DNA of 64,000 nt from Streptomyces sp. A1277 (GCF_004795015.1 NZ_SSBI01000026.1:41960-105959); one strand, 5' to 3'; shown: positions 7,552-16,518, counted from the stretch's first letter. The notes: a model not told the origin generated them from the sequence alone. Program-made: numbers and translations.

Positions 7552-8739
7552 CTAAGACCCGCCCCCGAGGCCACTCAATACCGTCTCGGCCCGTTCCTGG
7601 GCCCGCGAGCTGACCGCCAGGTCCGGTGTGATGCCCTTGCCGTCGACCCCGCGCCCGGCCGGGGTGCGGTAGTGGCCCACGGTCAGCTCGGCCACCGAAC
7701 CGCCGGCCAGCTTGCTCGGCATCTGGACGGAGCCCTTGCCGAAGGTGCGCGAGCCGACCGTGACCGCGCGGCCCCGGTCCTGGAGGGCGCCCGTCACCAG
7801 CTCGGCCGCGCTCATGGTGCCGCCGTCGACCAGGACGACGACGGGGCGCTCCGTGTCGCCGCCCGCCCGCGCGTACAGGGCGCGCTGCTCGCCGTGCACG
7901 TCGTACGTGGCGACCAGGCCGCCGTCCAGGAAGGCGGAGGCCGCGGTGACCGCCTCGGTGACGAGCCCGCCCGGGTTGCCGCGCAGGTCCAGCAGCACCC
8001 CGGCGCCCGCCGGTGCCCGGCGGACCGCGTCGCGCACCGCCGCGCCCGAGCCCTTGGTGAACGAGCCGACCTCGATCAGCACGGCCCCGGACGCCCCGGA
8101 GCCCTCCGCCCCGATCCGCCGCACGGTCACCGCCTCGACGGCGAGCCGGGCCCGGCGCAGCGTCTCGGTCCGGGTGACGCTCCCGCGCCGGACGCCCAGG
8201 CGCACCGTGCTCCCCGCCGTGGCGGCGGTGGCGTCACCGCGCAGCAGGGCCACCACGTCGGAGACCGGCAGGCGGTCGACGCGGCGTCCGTCGACCGTGC
8301 GGAGCAGGTCGCCGGCGCGGATGCCCGCCCGCTCGGCCGGACTGCCCGGCTGGACGCGGGAGACGGAGACCTGGCCGTCGGCGGAGCGCCGGGCGGCGAG
8401 CCCGACGCCGGTGTACGTGCCGTCGAGGGCCTGCTCGAACTCCTGGTACTCCCGCTCGTCGTAGACGGCGCCCCAGCGGTCACCGCTGCGGCTGACGACC
8501 TCCTCGGCCGCCTCCGTACCGGACTTGCCGTCGGCGACCGCCTCGGCGGCGGCCTCGGCCACCGCGTCGCGGTCGGCGGTGGCGGCCACGGACCGGGCGT
8601 GCACCGGGGGTTCCGGTTTCTCCCCGTAGGGCAGCGCACCGGTCGCGGCCCCGGCGGCGAGAACGCTCGCGAAGACCAACGTCAGGGCCGCCCCGCGGCG
8701 CAGACCGCGGGGCCCGACGCGACACTCGGGGTCCGGCAT
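7552..8739 (-). CDS. S41 C-terminal processing (tail-specific) peptidase, secreted
   Basis: The 395-residue protein has an N-terminal signal or anchor helix (about 16-34), a PDZ domain (about 108-180, TYTGVGLAARR...GDLLRTVDGRRV) and an S41 catalytic core. The Ser/Lys dyad is visible: Ser310 in DGGTMSAAE and Lys335 in RTFGKGSVQ. DLRGNPGG (251-258) is the conserved strand. CtpA/Tsp enzymes cut proteins at exposed, usually nonpolar, C-termini on the outer side of the membrane. The gene is directly upstream of smpB (18 bp) and downstream of ftsX, so it links the division genes to the ribosome-rescue genes. Its natural substrates cannot be told from sequence. Confidence 0.92.
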   Translation of the reverse strand: MPDPECRVGPRGLRRGAALTLVFASVLAAGAATGALPYGEKPEPPVHARSVAATADRDAVAEAAAEAVADGKSGTEAAEEVVSRSGDRWGAVYDEREYQEFEQALDGTYTGVGLAARRSADGQVSVSRVQPGSPAERAGIRAGDLLRTVDGRRVDRLPVSDVVALLRGDATAATAGSTVRLGVRRGSVTRTETLRRARLAVEAVTVRRIGAEGSGASGAVLIEVGSFTKGSGAAVRDAVRRAPAGAGVLLDLRGNPGGLVTEAVTAASAFLDGGLVATYDVHGEQRALYARAGGDTERPVVVLVDGGTMSAAELVTGALQDRGRAVTVGSRTFGKGSVQMPSKLAGGSVAELTVGHYRTPAGRGVDGKGITPDLAVSSRAQERAETVLSGLGGGS

Positions 8740-8807
8740 GGCGCCGATTCTAGGACAACGTCCCGGGGGCGCATGGCGGGTTGGCCACGCGCCTCACGGG
8801 GCGCACA

Positions 8808-9725
8808 TCACACCTTCAGGTACTTGCGGAGTGCGAAGAGGGCGGCAACTGCGGGCATCAGAAGGCCGATCGCCAGCACCAGCGGCAGCTTGGTGAGGAC
8901 CGCGTCCCAGCCGATGAAGTCGATGAGATTCAGCTTGTCCTGGAGGGCGAGTCCGCCGTCGATCAGGAAGTAGCGCCCGGCCAGCAGCATGACGCAGGCC
9001 AGCACGCCGCCGATCAGACCGGCGAAGGCGGCCTCCATGATGAACGGCGCCTGGATGTAGAAGCCGGAGGCGCCGACGAGCCGCATGATGCCGGTCTCCC
9101 GGCGCCGGCTGAACGCGGAGACCCGGACGGTGTTCACGATCAGCATCAGCGCGATGACGAGCATCAGCGCCATCACGAACAGCGCGGCGACGTTCATGCC
9201 GTTCATCAGGCCGAAGAGGTTGTCCAGGATGCTTCTCTGGTCCTGGACCGACTGCACCCCGTCCCGCCCGGCGAAGGCGGTGGCGACCACCTTGTACTTG
9301 GTCGGGTCGTGCAGCTTGACGCGGAAGGACTCCGGCATCTGGTCCGGTGTGATGTTGCCGGCCATCGGGGAGTCGCCGAACTCCTCCTGGTAGTGCTTGT
9401 ACGCCTCGTCGGAGGACTCGTAGATCACCTTCTCCACGACGTCCATCTTGTTGAGATCGCTCTCGATCTGCTTCTTCTGCTGGGTGGTGACCGCACCCTT
9501 GGCGCACTGGACCACCGTCTCCGCGTCGCCCTTGCCGCAGAGGTAGATGGAGACGTTGACCTTGTCGTACCAGTAGTCCTTCATCGTGCTGACCTGCTCG
9601 CGCATGAGCAGCGCGCCACCGAACAGGGCGAGCGAGAGGGCGACGGAGACGACGACGGCGAAGGTCATCGTGAGGTTGCGACGGAGGCCGACGCCGATCT
9701 CCGACAGGACGAACTGGGCGCGCAT
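8808..9725 (-). CDS. ftsX: Cell-division ABC transporter-like permease FtsX
   Basis: The 305-residue protein shows the FtsX layout: a cytosolic N-terminus (MRAQFVLSEIGVGLRRN), TM1 (about 20-42), an extracellular domain of about 120 residues, then three more membrane helices with the conserved NTVRVSAFSRRRETGIMRLVGAS loop. With FtsE it transmits ATP-driven conformational change across the membrane to activate peptidoglycan hydrolases such as RipC/NlpC-P60 enzymes. It follows ftsE by 23 bp on the same strand. Two Cys in the outer domain (YLCGK and VVQCAKG) could form a disulfide, as in other actinobacterial FtsX. Confidence 0.96.
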   Translation of the reverse strand: MRAQFVLSEIGVGLRRNLTMTFAVVVSVALSLALFGGALLMREQVSTMKDYWYDKVNVSIYLCGKGDAETVVQCAKGAVTTQQKKQIESDLNKMDVVEKVIYESSDEAYKHYQEEFGDSPMAGNITPDQMPESFRVKLHDPTKYKVVATAFAGRDGVQSVQDQRSILDNLFGLMNGMNVAALFVMALMLVIALMLIVNTVRVSAFSRRRETGIMRLVGASGFYIQAPFIMEAAFAGLIGGVLACVMLLAGRYFLIDGGLALQDKLNLIDFIGWDAVLTKLPLVLAIGLLMPAVAALFALRKYLKV

Positions 9726-9748
9726 GGCGTCCTTTCAGTGCTGGGTGC

Positions 9749-10438
9749 TCAGTGCTGGTAGCCGTAGACGCCGCGCGCCTGGTCGCGTACGAGACGGCCC
9801 TTTTCGAGCTCGATGACGCGTTTGCGCATCTGGTCGACGATGTTCTGGTCGTGGGTCGCCATGATCACGGTGGTGCCGGTCCGGTTGATCCGGTCCAGCA
9901 GCTTCATGATGCCGACGGAGGTCTGCGGGTCGAGGTTGCCGGTCGGCTCGTCCGCGATCAGCAGCATGGGCCGGTTGACGAAGGCCCGCGCGATCGCCAC
10001 GCGCTGCTGCTCACCACCGGAGAGCTCGCCGGGCATCCGGTCCTCCTTGCCGCCGAGTCCGACGAGGTCGAGGACCTGCGGCACCGCCTTGCGGATCTCT
10101 CCGCGCGGCTTGCCGATCACTTCCTGGGCGAACGCCACGTTCTGGGCGACGGTCTTGTTCGGCAGCAGCCGGAAGTCCTGGAAGACGGTGCCCAGCTGGC
10201 GGCGCATGTGCGGCACCTTCCAGTTGGACATGCGCGCGAGGTCCTTGCCCAGGACGTGGACCGCCCCCGTACTGGCACGTTCCTCGCGCAGGATGAGTCG
10301 CATGAAGGTGGACTTGCCGGAGCCGGACGAGCCCACCAGGAAGACGAACTCGCCCTTCTCGATATCGAGAGACACATCCCGGAGAGCGGGACGGCTCTGC
10401 TTCGGGTAGGTCTTGGAGACGTTGTCGAATCGGATCAC
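9749..10438 (-). CDS. ftsE: Cell-division ATP-binding protein FtsE
   Basis: The GTG at 10438 gives a 229-residue protein of standard FtsE length, starting IRFDNVSKTYP. Longer upstream reading is out of character with the family and was rejected. Walker A is GSSGSGKST (36-44), the signature is LSGGEQQR, Walker B is LLIADEPTGNLD and the H-loop is ATHD. FtsE is the cytosolic ATPase of the FtsEX complex that controls cell-wall hydrolysis during septation and growth. It heads the ftsE-ftsX-S41 protease-smpB string on the minus strand, and its promoter must lie in the 268-bp gap shared with the divergent zinc-ribbon gene. Confidence 0.97.
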   Translation of the reverse strand: MIRFDNVSKTYPKQSRPALRDVSLDIEKGEFVFLVGSSGSGKSTFMRLILREERASTGAVHVLGKDLARMSNWKVPHMRRQLGTVFQDFRLLPNKTVAQNVAFAQEVIGKPRGEIRKAVPQVLDLVGLGGKEDRMPGELSGGEQQRVAIARAFVNRPMLLIADEPTGNLDPQTSVGIMKLLDRINRTGTTVIMATHDQNIVDQMRKRVIELEKGRLVRDQARGVYGYQH

Positions 10439-10706
10439 GGATGCACCACGGTCGGCCGGGAGTAGGTGAGCGTGACCATACGCGAACCGGGCTGACGCGT
10501 GCAGGCACGCGTACCGGGATGGGTGATTTACGGTGAAACGGCCCCGATTCCGGGGCGGCGCGGCGGGGTACGGGCCGGGGCGTGCCCGGCGGGACGGGCC
10601 GGATGGCTCGCGAGCTGGCACAGTGGTAGGGGAACGGTTGCGTTTCCGTGAGCGTTGTGCGGAGAGAAGGCTTGTGCGGCTCCGCCGCGCGGGAGGAGGA
10701 AAGCGC

Positions 10707-10904
10707 ATGACCTATGACCGATTGGTGTGCGCGAACTGCGCGGCGCCCGTGGCCGAGGGCCGCTGCCGCGTGTGCCGGGCGAGCCGTGAGCGGATGCGGG
10801 AGCAGGGGCAGGGCCCGTTCGCCGGGATCAGCCCCGCGATGCTGGCCGTCCTGATGGTGGTGCTCCTGGGCGCCCTGGCCCTGCTGGCCCACCAGACCGT
10901 TTAA
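10707..10904 (+). CDS. Small zinc-ribbon membrane protein
   Basis: A 65-residue protein from the ATG at 10707, preceded by a strong GGAGGAGGA ribosome site 5-6 nt away. It has two CxxC pairs (CANC at 8-11, CRVC at 19-22) that can bind zinc, then one C-terminal membrane helix (AMLAVLMVVLLGALALLA). It looks like a conserved Streptomyces protein of unknown role, divergent from ftsE. No function is assigned; the geometry suggests a membrane-tethered metal-binding knuckle. Confidence 0.75.
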   Translation: MTYDRLVCANCAAPVAEGRCRVCRASRERMREQGQGPFAGISPAMLAVLMVVLLGALALLAHQTV

Positions 10905-10931
10905 CCGAACACCTGCCACCGGTCCACACGT

Positions 10932-10968
10932 GAGGGGCCCGGACCGCTGCGCGCGGTCCGGGCCCCTC
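10932..10968. terminator. Bidirectional terminator between convergent genes
   Basis: Perfect 15-bp inverted repeat (arms 10932-10946 and 10954-10968, gaggggcccggaccg) between the plus-strand zinc-ribbon gene and the minus-strand LAETG gene. It sits within 30 bp of both stop codons, so it can serve both transcripts. Confidence 0.8.
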
Positions 10969-10990
10969 TCGTAGCTGAGTCTCAGCGCCC

Positions 10991-11698
10991 TCAGGCGGCC
11001 GTGCGGCTGTTCACCAGGCGCGGCAGGATGCGGAAGCCGATGCCCCCGGCGATCATCGTCGCGGCGCCGATCAGCAGGAACGTGGTCTCGGCCGCACCGG
11101 TCTCGGCGAGCTCGTCCTTGCCCTTGCCCTGCTCGACCGGCTGGTTGCCGACCGAGTCGGTGTCGGTGTTGCCGCCGGACGCGCCGGTCTGGCCGGCGGT
11201 GGCGCTGCCGTCACCGGCGTCCGTGGGGCCCGTGGTCGGGTCCGACGACTCGGTCGGGTCCGTCGTCGGGTCCGAGGGGTCCGTAGGGACCGTCGGGTCC
11301 GTCGGGTCCGTGGTGGGATCCGTCGGGTCGGTCGGCGGGTCGCTCGGGTCGGTCGGGCCCGTGGGCGGGTCCGACGGGTCGGTCGGGCCGGTCGGCGGGT
11401 CCGAGGGGTCCGTCGGGTCCGTGGGCGGGTCCGAGGGGTCCGTCGGGTCGGTCGGCGGGTCGCTCGGGTCGGTCGGGTCCGTGGGCGGGTCCGTCGGCTC
11501 GCACCGCGGGTCGAGCGGGCTGCACGGGTCACCGTCGTCGTCACCCGGGTCGTCGGCCGACGACTGGACGCCGATGTCCACGCCCGGAACCTTGATGTTG
11601 ACGGCCTGCGCCGCGCCTGCGGCGGCCAGCGAGGCACCCGCCGCGATGACCGCGCCCGCCGCTATCCGCGCGATACGTACGCGCGTCTTCTTCGTCAT
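10991..11698 (-). CDS. Sortase-anchored surface protein with Asp-Pro-Thr/Ser repeats (LAETG motif)
   Basis: The 235-residue product has a Sec signal peptide (MTKKTRVRIARIAAGAVIAAG...AAQA) and a short N-terminal region with one Cys pair (PCSPLDPRCEP). A long low-complexity tract follows, made of 10-residue units such as DPTDPSDPPT. The C-terminus carries a sorting signal: LAETG, a hydrophobic helix (TTFLLIGAATMIAGGIGF) and a basic tail (RLVNSRTAA). LAxTG is the motif preferred by actinobacterial class E sortases, so the protein is probably covalently linked to peptidoglycan with the repeat acting as an extended stalk. No sortase gene lies nearby. The repeat is also visible as DNA tandem repeat. 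Confidence 0.85.
   Translation of the reverse strand: MTKKTRVRIARIAAGAVIAAGASLAAAGAAQAVNIKVPGVDIGVQSSADDPGDDDGDPCSPLDPRCEPTDPPTDPTDPSDPPTDPTDPSDPPTDPTDPSDPPTGPTDPSDPPTGPTDPSDPPTDPTDPTTDPTDPTVPTDPSDPTTDPTESSDPTTGPTDAGDGSATAGQTGASGGNTDTDSVGNQPVEQGKGKDELAETGAAETTFLLIGAATMIAGGIGFRILPRLVNSRTAA
11251..11520 (-). repeat. Degenerate tandem repeat encoding DPTDPSDPPT units
   Basis: Variants of a 30-bp unit (gggtccgtgggcgggtccga and similar) recur in frame within the LAETG protein gene. Unit number is likely to vary between strains through slippage. Confidence 0.75.
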
Positions 11699-12002
11699 GT
11701 ACTGCTACCCCCAGTAGCCGTTCTCGTCAGTGGAGCAGCGGTATACGGGTGTGGTCGTCCGGCAGGGTTCGCTCCGAGCGCCGGCTCACGTGGTGCCGTG
11801 GCCATGCCGCCCGCCCCCGCTCACAACCGTCCAGACGTACACACGCTGCCCCAGCACCCTTTCCAGAGTTAAGGAGAACGTCAAGGCGGTTCCGGGACCG
11901 TATGCCCGGTTTCATGGGGAGTTGACGGCGTTTCAGAGCCAGGACTGTGACGCACCCGCCACACCTTCTCCGCAATCCGGCCCGCGGGGAGCAGCCTGCC
12001 GG
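11699..12002. other. Gap between prfB 3' end and the LAETG-protein start
   Basis: Both flanking genes are on the minus strand. The stretch should hold the LAETG-gene promoter and the prfB terminator. No strong hairpin, RNA gene or convincing reading frame was seen. Confidence 0.4.
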
Positions 12003-13109
12003 TTACTTCTCGCTCTGCTTGCGCCAGCGGATGCCGGCCTCGATGAAGCCGTCGATCTCGCCGTTGAAGACCGCTTCCGGGTTGCCCATCTCGAACTCCG
12101 TACGCAGGTCCTTGACCATCTGGTACGGGTGCAGGACGTAGGAACGCATCTGGTTGCCCCAGGAGTTGCCGCCGTCGCCCTTGAGGGCGTTCATCTTGGC
12201 CTGCTCCTCCTGGCGGCGGCGCTCAAGGAGCTTGGCCTGGAGGACGTTCATCGCGGACGCCTTGTTCTGGATCTGCGAGCGCTCGTTCTGGCAGGAGACG
12301 ACGATGCCGGTCGGCAGGTGGGTCAGACGCACCGCGGAGTCCGTGGTGTTGACGCCCTGGCCGCCGGGGCCGGAGGAGCGGTAGACGTCGACGCGCAGGT
12401 CGGACTCGTCGATCTCGACGTGGTCCGTCTGCTCGACCACGGGCAGCACCTCGACACCCGCGAAGGAGGTCTGGCGGCGGCCCTGGTTGTCGAACGGGGA
12501 GACGCGGACGAGCCGGTGGGTGCCCTGCTCGACGGAGAGCGTGCCGTAGGCGTACGGCACCTCGACGGCGAAGGTGGTCGACTTGATGCCGGCCTCCTCG
12601 GCGTACGCCGTCTCGTAGACCTCGGTCTTGTAGTTGTGCCGCTCGGCCCAGCGCAGGTACATCCGCTGGAGCCGCTCGGCGAAGTCCGCCGCGTCCACGC
12701 CGCCGGCCTCGGCCCGGATGGTGACGAGCGCCTCGCGGGCGTCGTACTCACCGGACAGCAGCGTGCGGACCTCCATCTCGTCCAGCGCCTTGCGGACGGC
12801 CTCCAGCTCGGCCTCGGCCTCGGCCTGCGCGTCGGCGTCGCCCTCGTCCTCGGCGAGCTCGAAGAGGACTCCGAGGTCGTCGATCCGGCCGCGCAGGGCC
12901 TCGGCCTTGCGGACCTCGGCCTGGAGGTGCGAAAGCTTGCTGGTGATCTTCTGCGCCGCCTCCGGGTCGTCCCACAGGGACGGGGCGGCCGCCTGCTCCT
13001 CGAGCACGGCGATGTCCCCCCTCAGCGCATCCAGGTCCAGGACGGCCTCGATCGACCCCATGGTCGAGGAGAGGGACTTCAGCTCTTCGGAAATATCGAC
13101 GACTGCCAC
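12003..13109 (-). CDS. prfB: Peptide chain release factor 2
   Basis: The 368-residue protein has the RF2 recognition tripeptide SPF (204-206) for UGA/UAA and the peptidyl-hydrolysis motif GGQ (249-251). It is collinear with RF2 over its whole length. The gene is read continuously, with no in-frame UGA programmed frameshift near codon 26 as found in E. coli. Most Streptomyces genes here end in UGA, so RF2 is heavily used. It lies 91 bp downstream of pkaB on the same strand. Confidence 0.97.
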   Translation of the reverse strand: MAVVDISEELKSLSSTMGSIEAVLDLDALRGDIAVLEEQAAAPSLWDDPEAAQKITSKLSHLQAEVRKAEALRGRIDDLGVLFELAEDEGDADAQAEAEAELEAVRKALDEMEVRTLLSGEYDAREALVTIRAEAGGVDAADFAERLQRMYLRWAERHNYKTEVYETAYAEEAGIKSTTFAVEVPYAYGTLSVEQGTHRLVRVSPFDNQGRRQTSFAGVEVLPVVEQTDHVEIDESDLRVDVYRSSGPGGQGVNTTDSAVRLTHLPTGIVVSCQNERSQIQNKASAMNVLQAKLLERRRQEEQAKMNALKGDGGNSWGNQMRSYVLHPYQMVKDLRTEFEMGNPEAVFNGEIDGFIEAGIRWRKQSEK

Positions 13110-13200
13110 GGGTCCAGCGTAACGGCTGTCGGCGCGTACGTTCCTCGGGCCGCCCGATCACCGCCCGCAGGGCCGTCCGGGGCGCGGGGCCCGGGGGGCC

Positions 13201-14442
13201 TCAGGGGGCCGCCGGGGCCGAGTTCCTGGTGTCCTGCGGACCGTCCCCCGCGTCGTCCCCGCTCAGCGCGAACCAGCCGCCCACGCCGATCCCGGCCACC
13301 AGCACGAGCGCGGCGGCGCCCAGCGTGATGCGGCGCTTGCGGATGGCGGCCGACTTGTTGCGGGCCGAGCCGGGGCGGGGCCGGCCGGGGGCGCGCGGGG
13401 CGCGGGCGGTGCCCCGGGGGCCGCCGGACAGCTCGTCGGGGGCCGGGACGCGCATGCTCGTGTGGGTGTCCCGGTTGGAGTCCGGGGACGAACCCGGCAC
13501 CAGCGGTACGGCGCCGCGCCTGCGGGGCTCGTCGCCGACCGGGGTGTAGTGCTGCTCGTCGTAGCCCTGCGGGGTCTCCGGCTCGTCGTCCGGCTCGTCC
13601 ACGTCCAGGGGCGGGATGCCGGCCAGGTGCGGCAGCTGCTCGCGGAGGCGGGCGGCCAGCTCGGAGGCGCGCAGCCGGGAGGCCGGCGCCTTGGCCAGGC
13701 ACTGGACGAGCAGCTGCCACAGCTCGTCGGGGATGCCGGGGAGCGGGACGACGGTCTCGGTGACATGGCGGCGCAGGACCGCGCCGGGGTGGCCGCCGCC
13801 GAACGGCGTGAAGCCCGCGAGGAGCTCGTAGAGCACGGTGGCCAGCGCGTAGATGTCGACGGCGGCGCGCGGCGGCAGGCCCTCGACGATCTCGGGGGCC
13901 AGGTAGTCCGGGGTGCCGATGATCTTGGTGGTCTTGGTGCGGCGCGGGGTGTCGATGAGCTTGGCGACGCCGAAGTCGGTGAGCAGCGCGGGGTGTGCGT
14001 TGCCGGGGCCGAGCGGGCCCTCCATGTCGAGCAGGATGTTCTCGGGCTTGACGTCGCGGTGGACGACCCCGGCGGCGTGCGCGGCGGCGAGGCCGTCGGC
14101 GACGTCCGCGACGATGGCGACGGCGGCCTCGGGAGCGAGCCGGCGTTCGCGGTCGAGCCGGGTGCGCAGGTCGGTGCCGCGTACCAGGTCCATGACGAGG
14201 GCCAGGTCGTTGCCGTCGACCACGAGGTCGCGGACGGCGACGACGTGCGGATGGTCGAGCCCGAGCAGCGCGGTGCGCTCCTGGACGAAGCGGCCGACGA
14301 GCTCCTGGTCGGACGCGAGGTCCTCGCGGAGCAGCTTGATGGCCACGGGCCCCTCGGGGCCGTCCCCGAGCCACACCGTGCCGGCGCTGCCGCGCCCCAG
14401 TATCTGGTGGGCGGTGTACCGGCTGCCGATTTTCCGTGCCAA
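13201..14442 (-). CDS. pkaB: Membrane Ser/Thr protein kinase (PkaB-like)
   Basis: From the TTG at 14442 (GGGAG six nt upstream; an earlier TTG at 14484 has no properly spaced site) the protein is 413 residues. Kinase landmarks: glycine loop GRGSAGTV (16-23), Lys36 in VAIKLL, HRDVKPEN, DFGVAKL and the YLAPE activation segment with TKTTKIIGT upstream. The kinase domain ends near residue 265. A Pro/Arg-rich linker leads to one membrane helix (ITLGAAALVLVAGIGVGGWF) and a short outer tail without PASTA repeats. Length and position next to prfB match PkaB of S. coelicolor. It probably autophosphorylates and signals to FHA-domain partners. Confidence 0.88.
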   Translation of the reverse strand: MARKIGSRYTAHQILGRGSAGTVWLGDGPEGPVAIKLLREDLASDQELVGRFVQERTALLGLDHPHVVAVRDLVVDGNDLALVMDLVRGTDLRTRLDRERRLAPEAAVAIVADVADGLAAAHAAGVVHRDVKPENILLDMEGPLGPGNAHPALLTDFGVAKLIDTPRRTKTTKIIGTPDYLAPEIVEGLPPRAAVDIYALATVLYELLAGFTPFGGGHPGAVLRRHVTETVVPLPGIPDELWQLLVQCLAKAPASRLRASELAARLREQLPHLAGIPPLDVDEPDDEPETPQGYDEQHYTPVGDEPRRRGAVPLVPGSSPDSNRDTHTSMRVPAPDELSGGPRGTARAPRAPGRPRPGSARNKSAAIRKRRITLGAAALVLVAGIGVGGWFALSGDDAGDGPQDTRNSAPAAP

Positions 14443-14610
14443 GACTGCTCCCTCAGCGGCTGGCGATGGACCCTCGCTCAACAACCCCCGATCGACAAAG
14501 TTACGCGGCGATCGGGGGGCTGTGCGCCGTGGTTGGCGCCAACCTTCACTTCTGCGGGCGAATTGCCTCGGAATTGGCCCGCGGAAGTCGACATAGCTAC
14601 AGAGTTGCGC

Positions 14611-14636
14611 GGCCGGCCGGGGTTCTCCGGCCGGCC
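14611..14636 (-). terminator. Hairpin terminator after pkaA
   Basis: Perfect 10-bp inverted repeat (ggccggccgg, 14611-14620, with 14627-14636; loop ggttct) begins 14 bp past the pkaA stop on the minus strand. It separates the two kinase genes transcriptionally. Confidence 0.65.
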
Positions 14637-14649
14637 GGCGGCCGCCCGG

Positions 14650-16344
14650 TCAGGCTCCGCCGCCGCTGCCGCCCAGCCCGGAGATCCAGTCCTTCACCGT
14701 GGAGACGGCGTCGGTGATCGCGTGCCAGTAGCTCTGGCCCTCTCCGATCCAGTCCTTGAGCGGGGTCAGCTCCCAGATCAGCCAGCTCGCCACGAAGAGC
14801 AGGACCAGCGTGAACAGGCAGCCCTTGAGGCAGCCGAGCCCGGGGATCTTCATCGGGTTGGCGCTGCGCTGCCTCGGCTCGCGCGGCGGGCGCTGCGCGG
14901 GCTGCTGGGGCTGCTGGGGCGGCGCGTACGGCTGGGGCTGGGGCTGGTACTGCTGTTGCTGCGGCGGCTGGTACTGCTGCTGGGGCTGCGGCTGGTACTG
15001 CTGTTGATACTGCTGCTGCCGTTGCTGGCGCTGGGGGTACTGCTGCGGTTGTTGCTGCTGGGGGTACTGCTGCTGCCGGCGCTGCTGCTGTTGCGCCTGC
15101 GGCTGCGGCTGCTGGCGCTGGGGGCGGCGGCGCAGCGGGTCCTGGCTCGGGTCGAGGTACTGGACCTGCGTCTGCTCGTTGCGGTCGCGGGCGGCCTGGA
15201 GCTGGGACTGCCAGGGGTGCGGTTCGTCGGGGCGCGGGACGCTGTCGTTCGGCGGCACGGGCGGCAGGACGGCGGTCGGGTCGGCCTGGGAGCCGGCGCC
15301 CGGGCCGCCGCTGTGCGGCAGGACGCTGGTGGCAGCGCCCGGGTCGTACGAGCCCGCGTCGTACGAGCCCGCGTTGCTCGGCAGCACCTGCGTCGGGTCG
15401 GCCGCCCCGGGGACCTCCGGGACGGCGGTGGGCGCCGGGTCGGGCGCGAGGAGGGCCCCGACGCCGTCGGCGGCCGCGATCTGTGCGGCGTTCGCGTGCA
15501 CCCCGATGCCGGCGGCGACGGTACGCAGGGCACGGGCCAGGCTCTCGGCGCTCGGCCTGCGGTCCGGGTCCTTGCTCAGGCAGCGCTCGACGACCGTCCA
15601 CAGCGGCGCGGGGACGGTGCTGGGGCGGCGGGGCTCCTCGCTGAGGTGCCGGTGCAGGACTTCGAGCGCGGTGCCGCCGGCGAACGGCGGGCGGCCGGTG
15701 AGCAGCTCGTACAGCAGGATGCCGGCGCCGTAGATGTCGACGGCGGAGGTCTGCGGGCGGCCCTCGGCCGACTCCGGCGCCACGTACGCCGGGGTGCCGA
15801 CGAACTCGTGGGTCCTGGTCAGGCCCGGGGAGTCGGCGAGGCGCGCGATGCCGAAGTCGGTGAGCATCGGGCGCATCTCGCCGTCGGGCTCGGAGAGCAG
15901 CACGTTGGCGGGCTTCAGGTCGCGGTGGACGACCCCGTCGGCGTGGCTGGCGGCGAGCGCGTCGGCGATCTGCGCGGTGAGCAGCGAGGCGGCGACCGGG
16001 GTGAGCGGGCCGTTGTCGCGGAGGTAGCGGTGCAGGTCGGGGCCGTCGATCAGGTCCATCACGAGGGCGAGGAGGTCGCCCTCGACGACGAGGTCGCGGG
16101 TGCGCACGATGTTGGGGTGGGTCAGCCGCAACAGGACGGACCGTTCCCGCAGGAACCGCATCACGACGTCCGCGTCGTTGGCCAGCTCCTCCTTGAGGAC
16201 CTTGATCGCCACGGTCTCGCCCGGCCGGCCGGCCACGGCCGCCTCGGCGCCCGCCTCCTCGCGCTGGCGGGCACGCCAGACGGTGCCCGTGGCGCCGCGT
16301 CCCAGCGGCTCCTCGAGCAGGTACTTGCTGCCTACCGGCCGCAC
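14650..16344 (-). CDS. pkaA: Membrane Ser/Thr protein kinase with Gln/Pro-rich linker (PkaA-like)
   Basis: The GTG at 16344 (GGGAG eight nt upstream) gives 564 residues. The kinase domain (about 8-275) has GRGATGTV, VAIKVLKEE, HRDLKPAN, DFGIARL and YVAPES; a 16-residue Ala/Glu-rich insertion separates the glycine loop from the catalytic Lys. Then come a disordered region and a striking Gln/Pro/Tyr-rich tract of about 110 residues, a membrane helix (CLFTLVLLFVASWLIW) and a 45-residue outer tail. Size and neighbourhood match PkaA. The gene is head-to-head with the FHA protein, a plausible phosphothreonine-binding partner. The tandem Gln codons make this tract prone to length change. Confidence 0.88.
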   Translation of the reverse strand: MRPVGSKYLLEEPLGRGATGTVWRARQREEAGAEAAVAGRPGETVAIKVLKEELANDADVVMRFLRERSVLLRLTHPNIVRTRDLVVEGDLLALVMDLIDGPDLHRYLRDNGPLTPVAASLLTAQIADALAASHADGVVHRDLKPANVLLSEPDGEMRPMLTDFGIARLADSPGLTRTHEFVGTPAYVAPESAEGRPQTSAVDIYGAGILLYELLTGRPPFAGGTALEVLHRHLSEEPRRPSTVPAPLWTVVERCLSKDPDRRPSAESLARALRTVAAGIGVHANAAQIAAADGVGALLAPDPAPTAVPEVPGAADPTQVLPSNAGSYDAGSYDPGAATSVLPHSGGPGAGSQADPTAVLPPVPPNDSVPRPDEPHPWQSQLQAARDRNEQTQVQYLDPSQDPLRRRPQRQQPQPQAQQQQRRQQQYPQQQQPQQYPQRQQRQQQYQQQYQPQPQQQYQPPQQQQYQPQPQPYAPPQQPQQPAQRPPREPRQRSANPMKIPGLGCLKGCLFTLVLLFVASWLIWELTPLKDWIGEGQSYWHAITDAVSTVKDWISGLGGSGGGA

Positions 16345-16518
16345 GTCATGCGCTCCCTGCTGGTCGTGGTGCTTGCGGTCCCCGGATGTCCCTCCGGAGT
16401 TTCCGGCCCACTCTAGAGGCTGCGCCGCGGTGGCCGGCCGGGTCGGGAAGGTTACCCGTTTGTCCGCTATCCCCAGATGTGCGCCCTCTGCTCCCCGCGC
16501 GCACCGGTCGCGGGGGAA
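16345..16518. other. pkaA upstream region
   Basis: Gap immediately upstream of the pkaA start, leading into the 39-bp repeat array. It should hold the pkaA promoter. I see no clear promoter hexamers or reading frame. Confidence 0.35.

Noticed and set aside
12003..13109. A programmed +1 frameshift in prfB
   Set aside because: The gene reads through without an in-frame UGA near codon 26, so no frameshift is needed.
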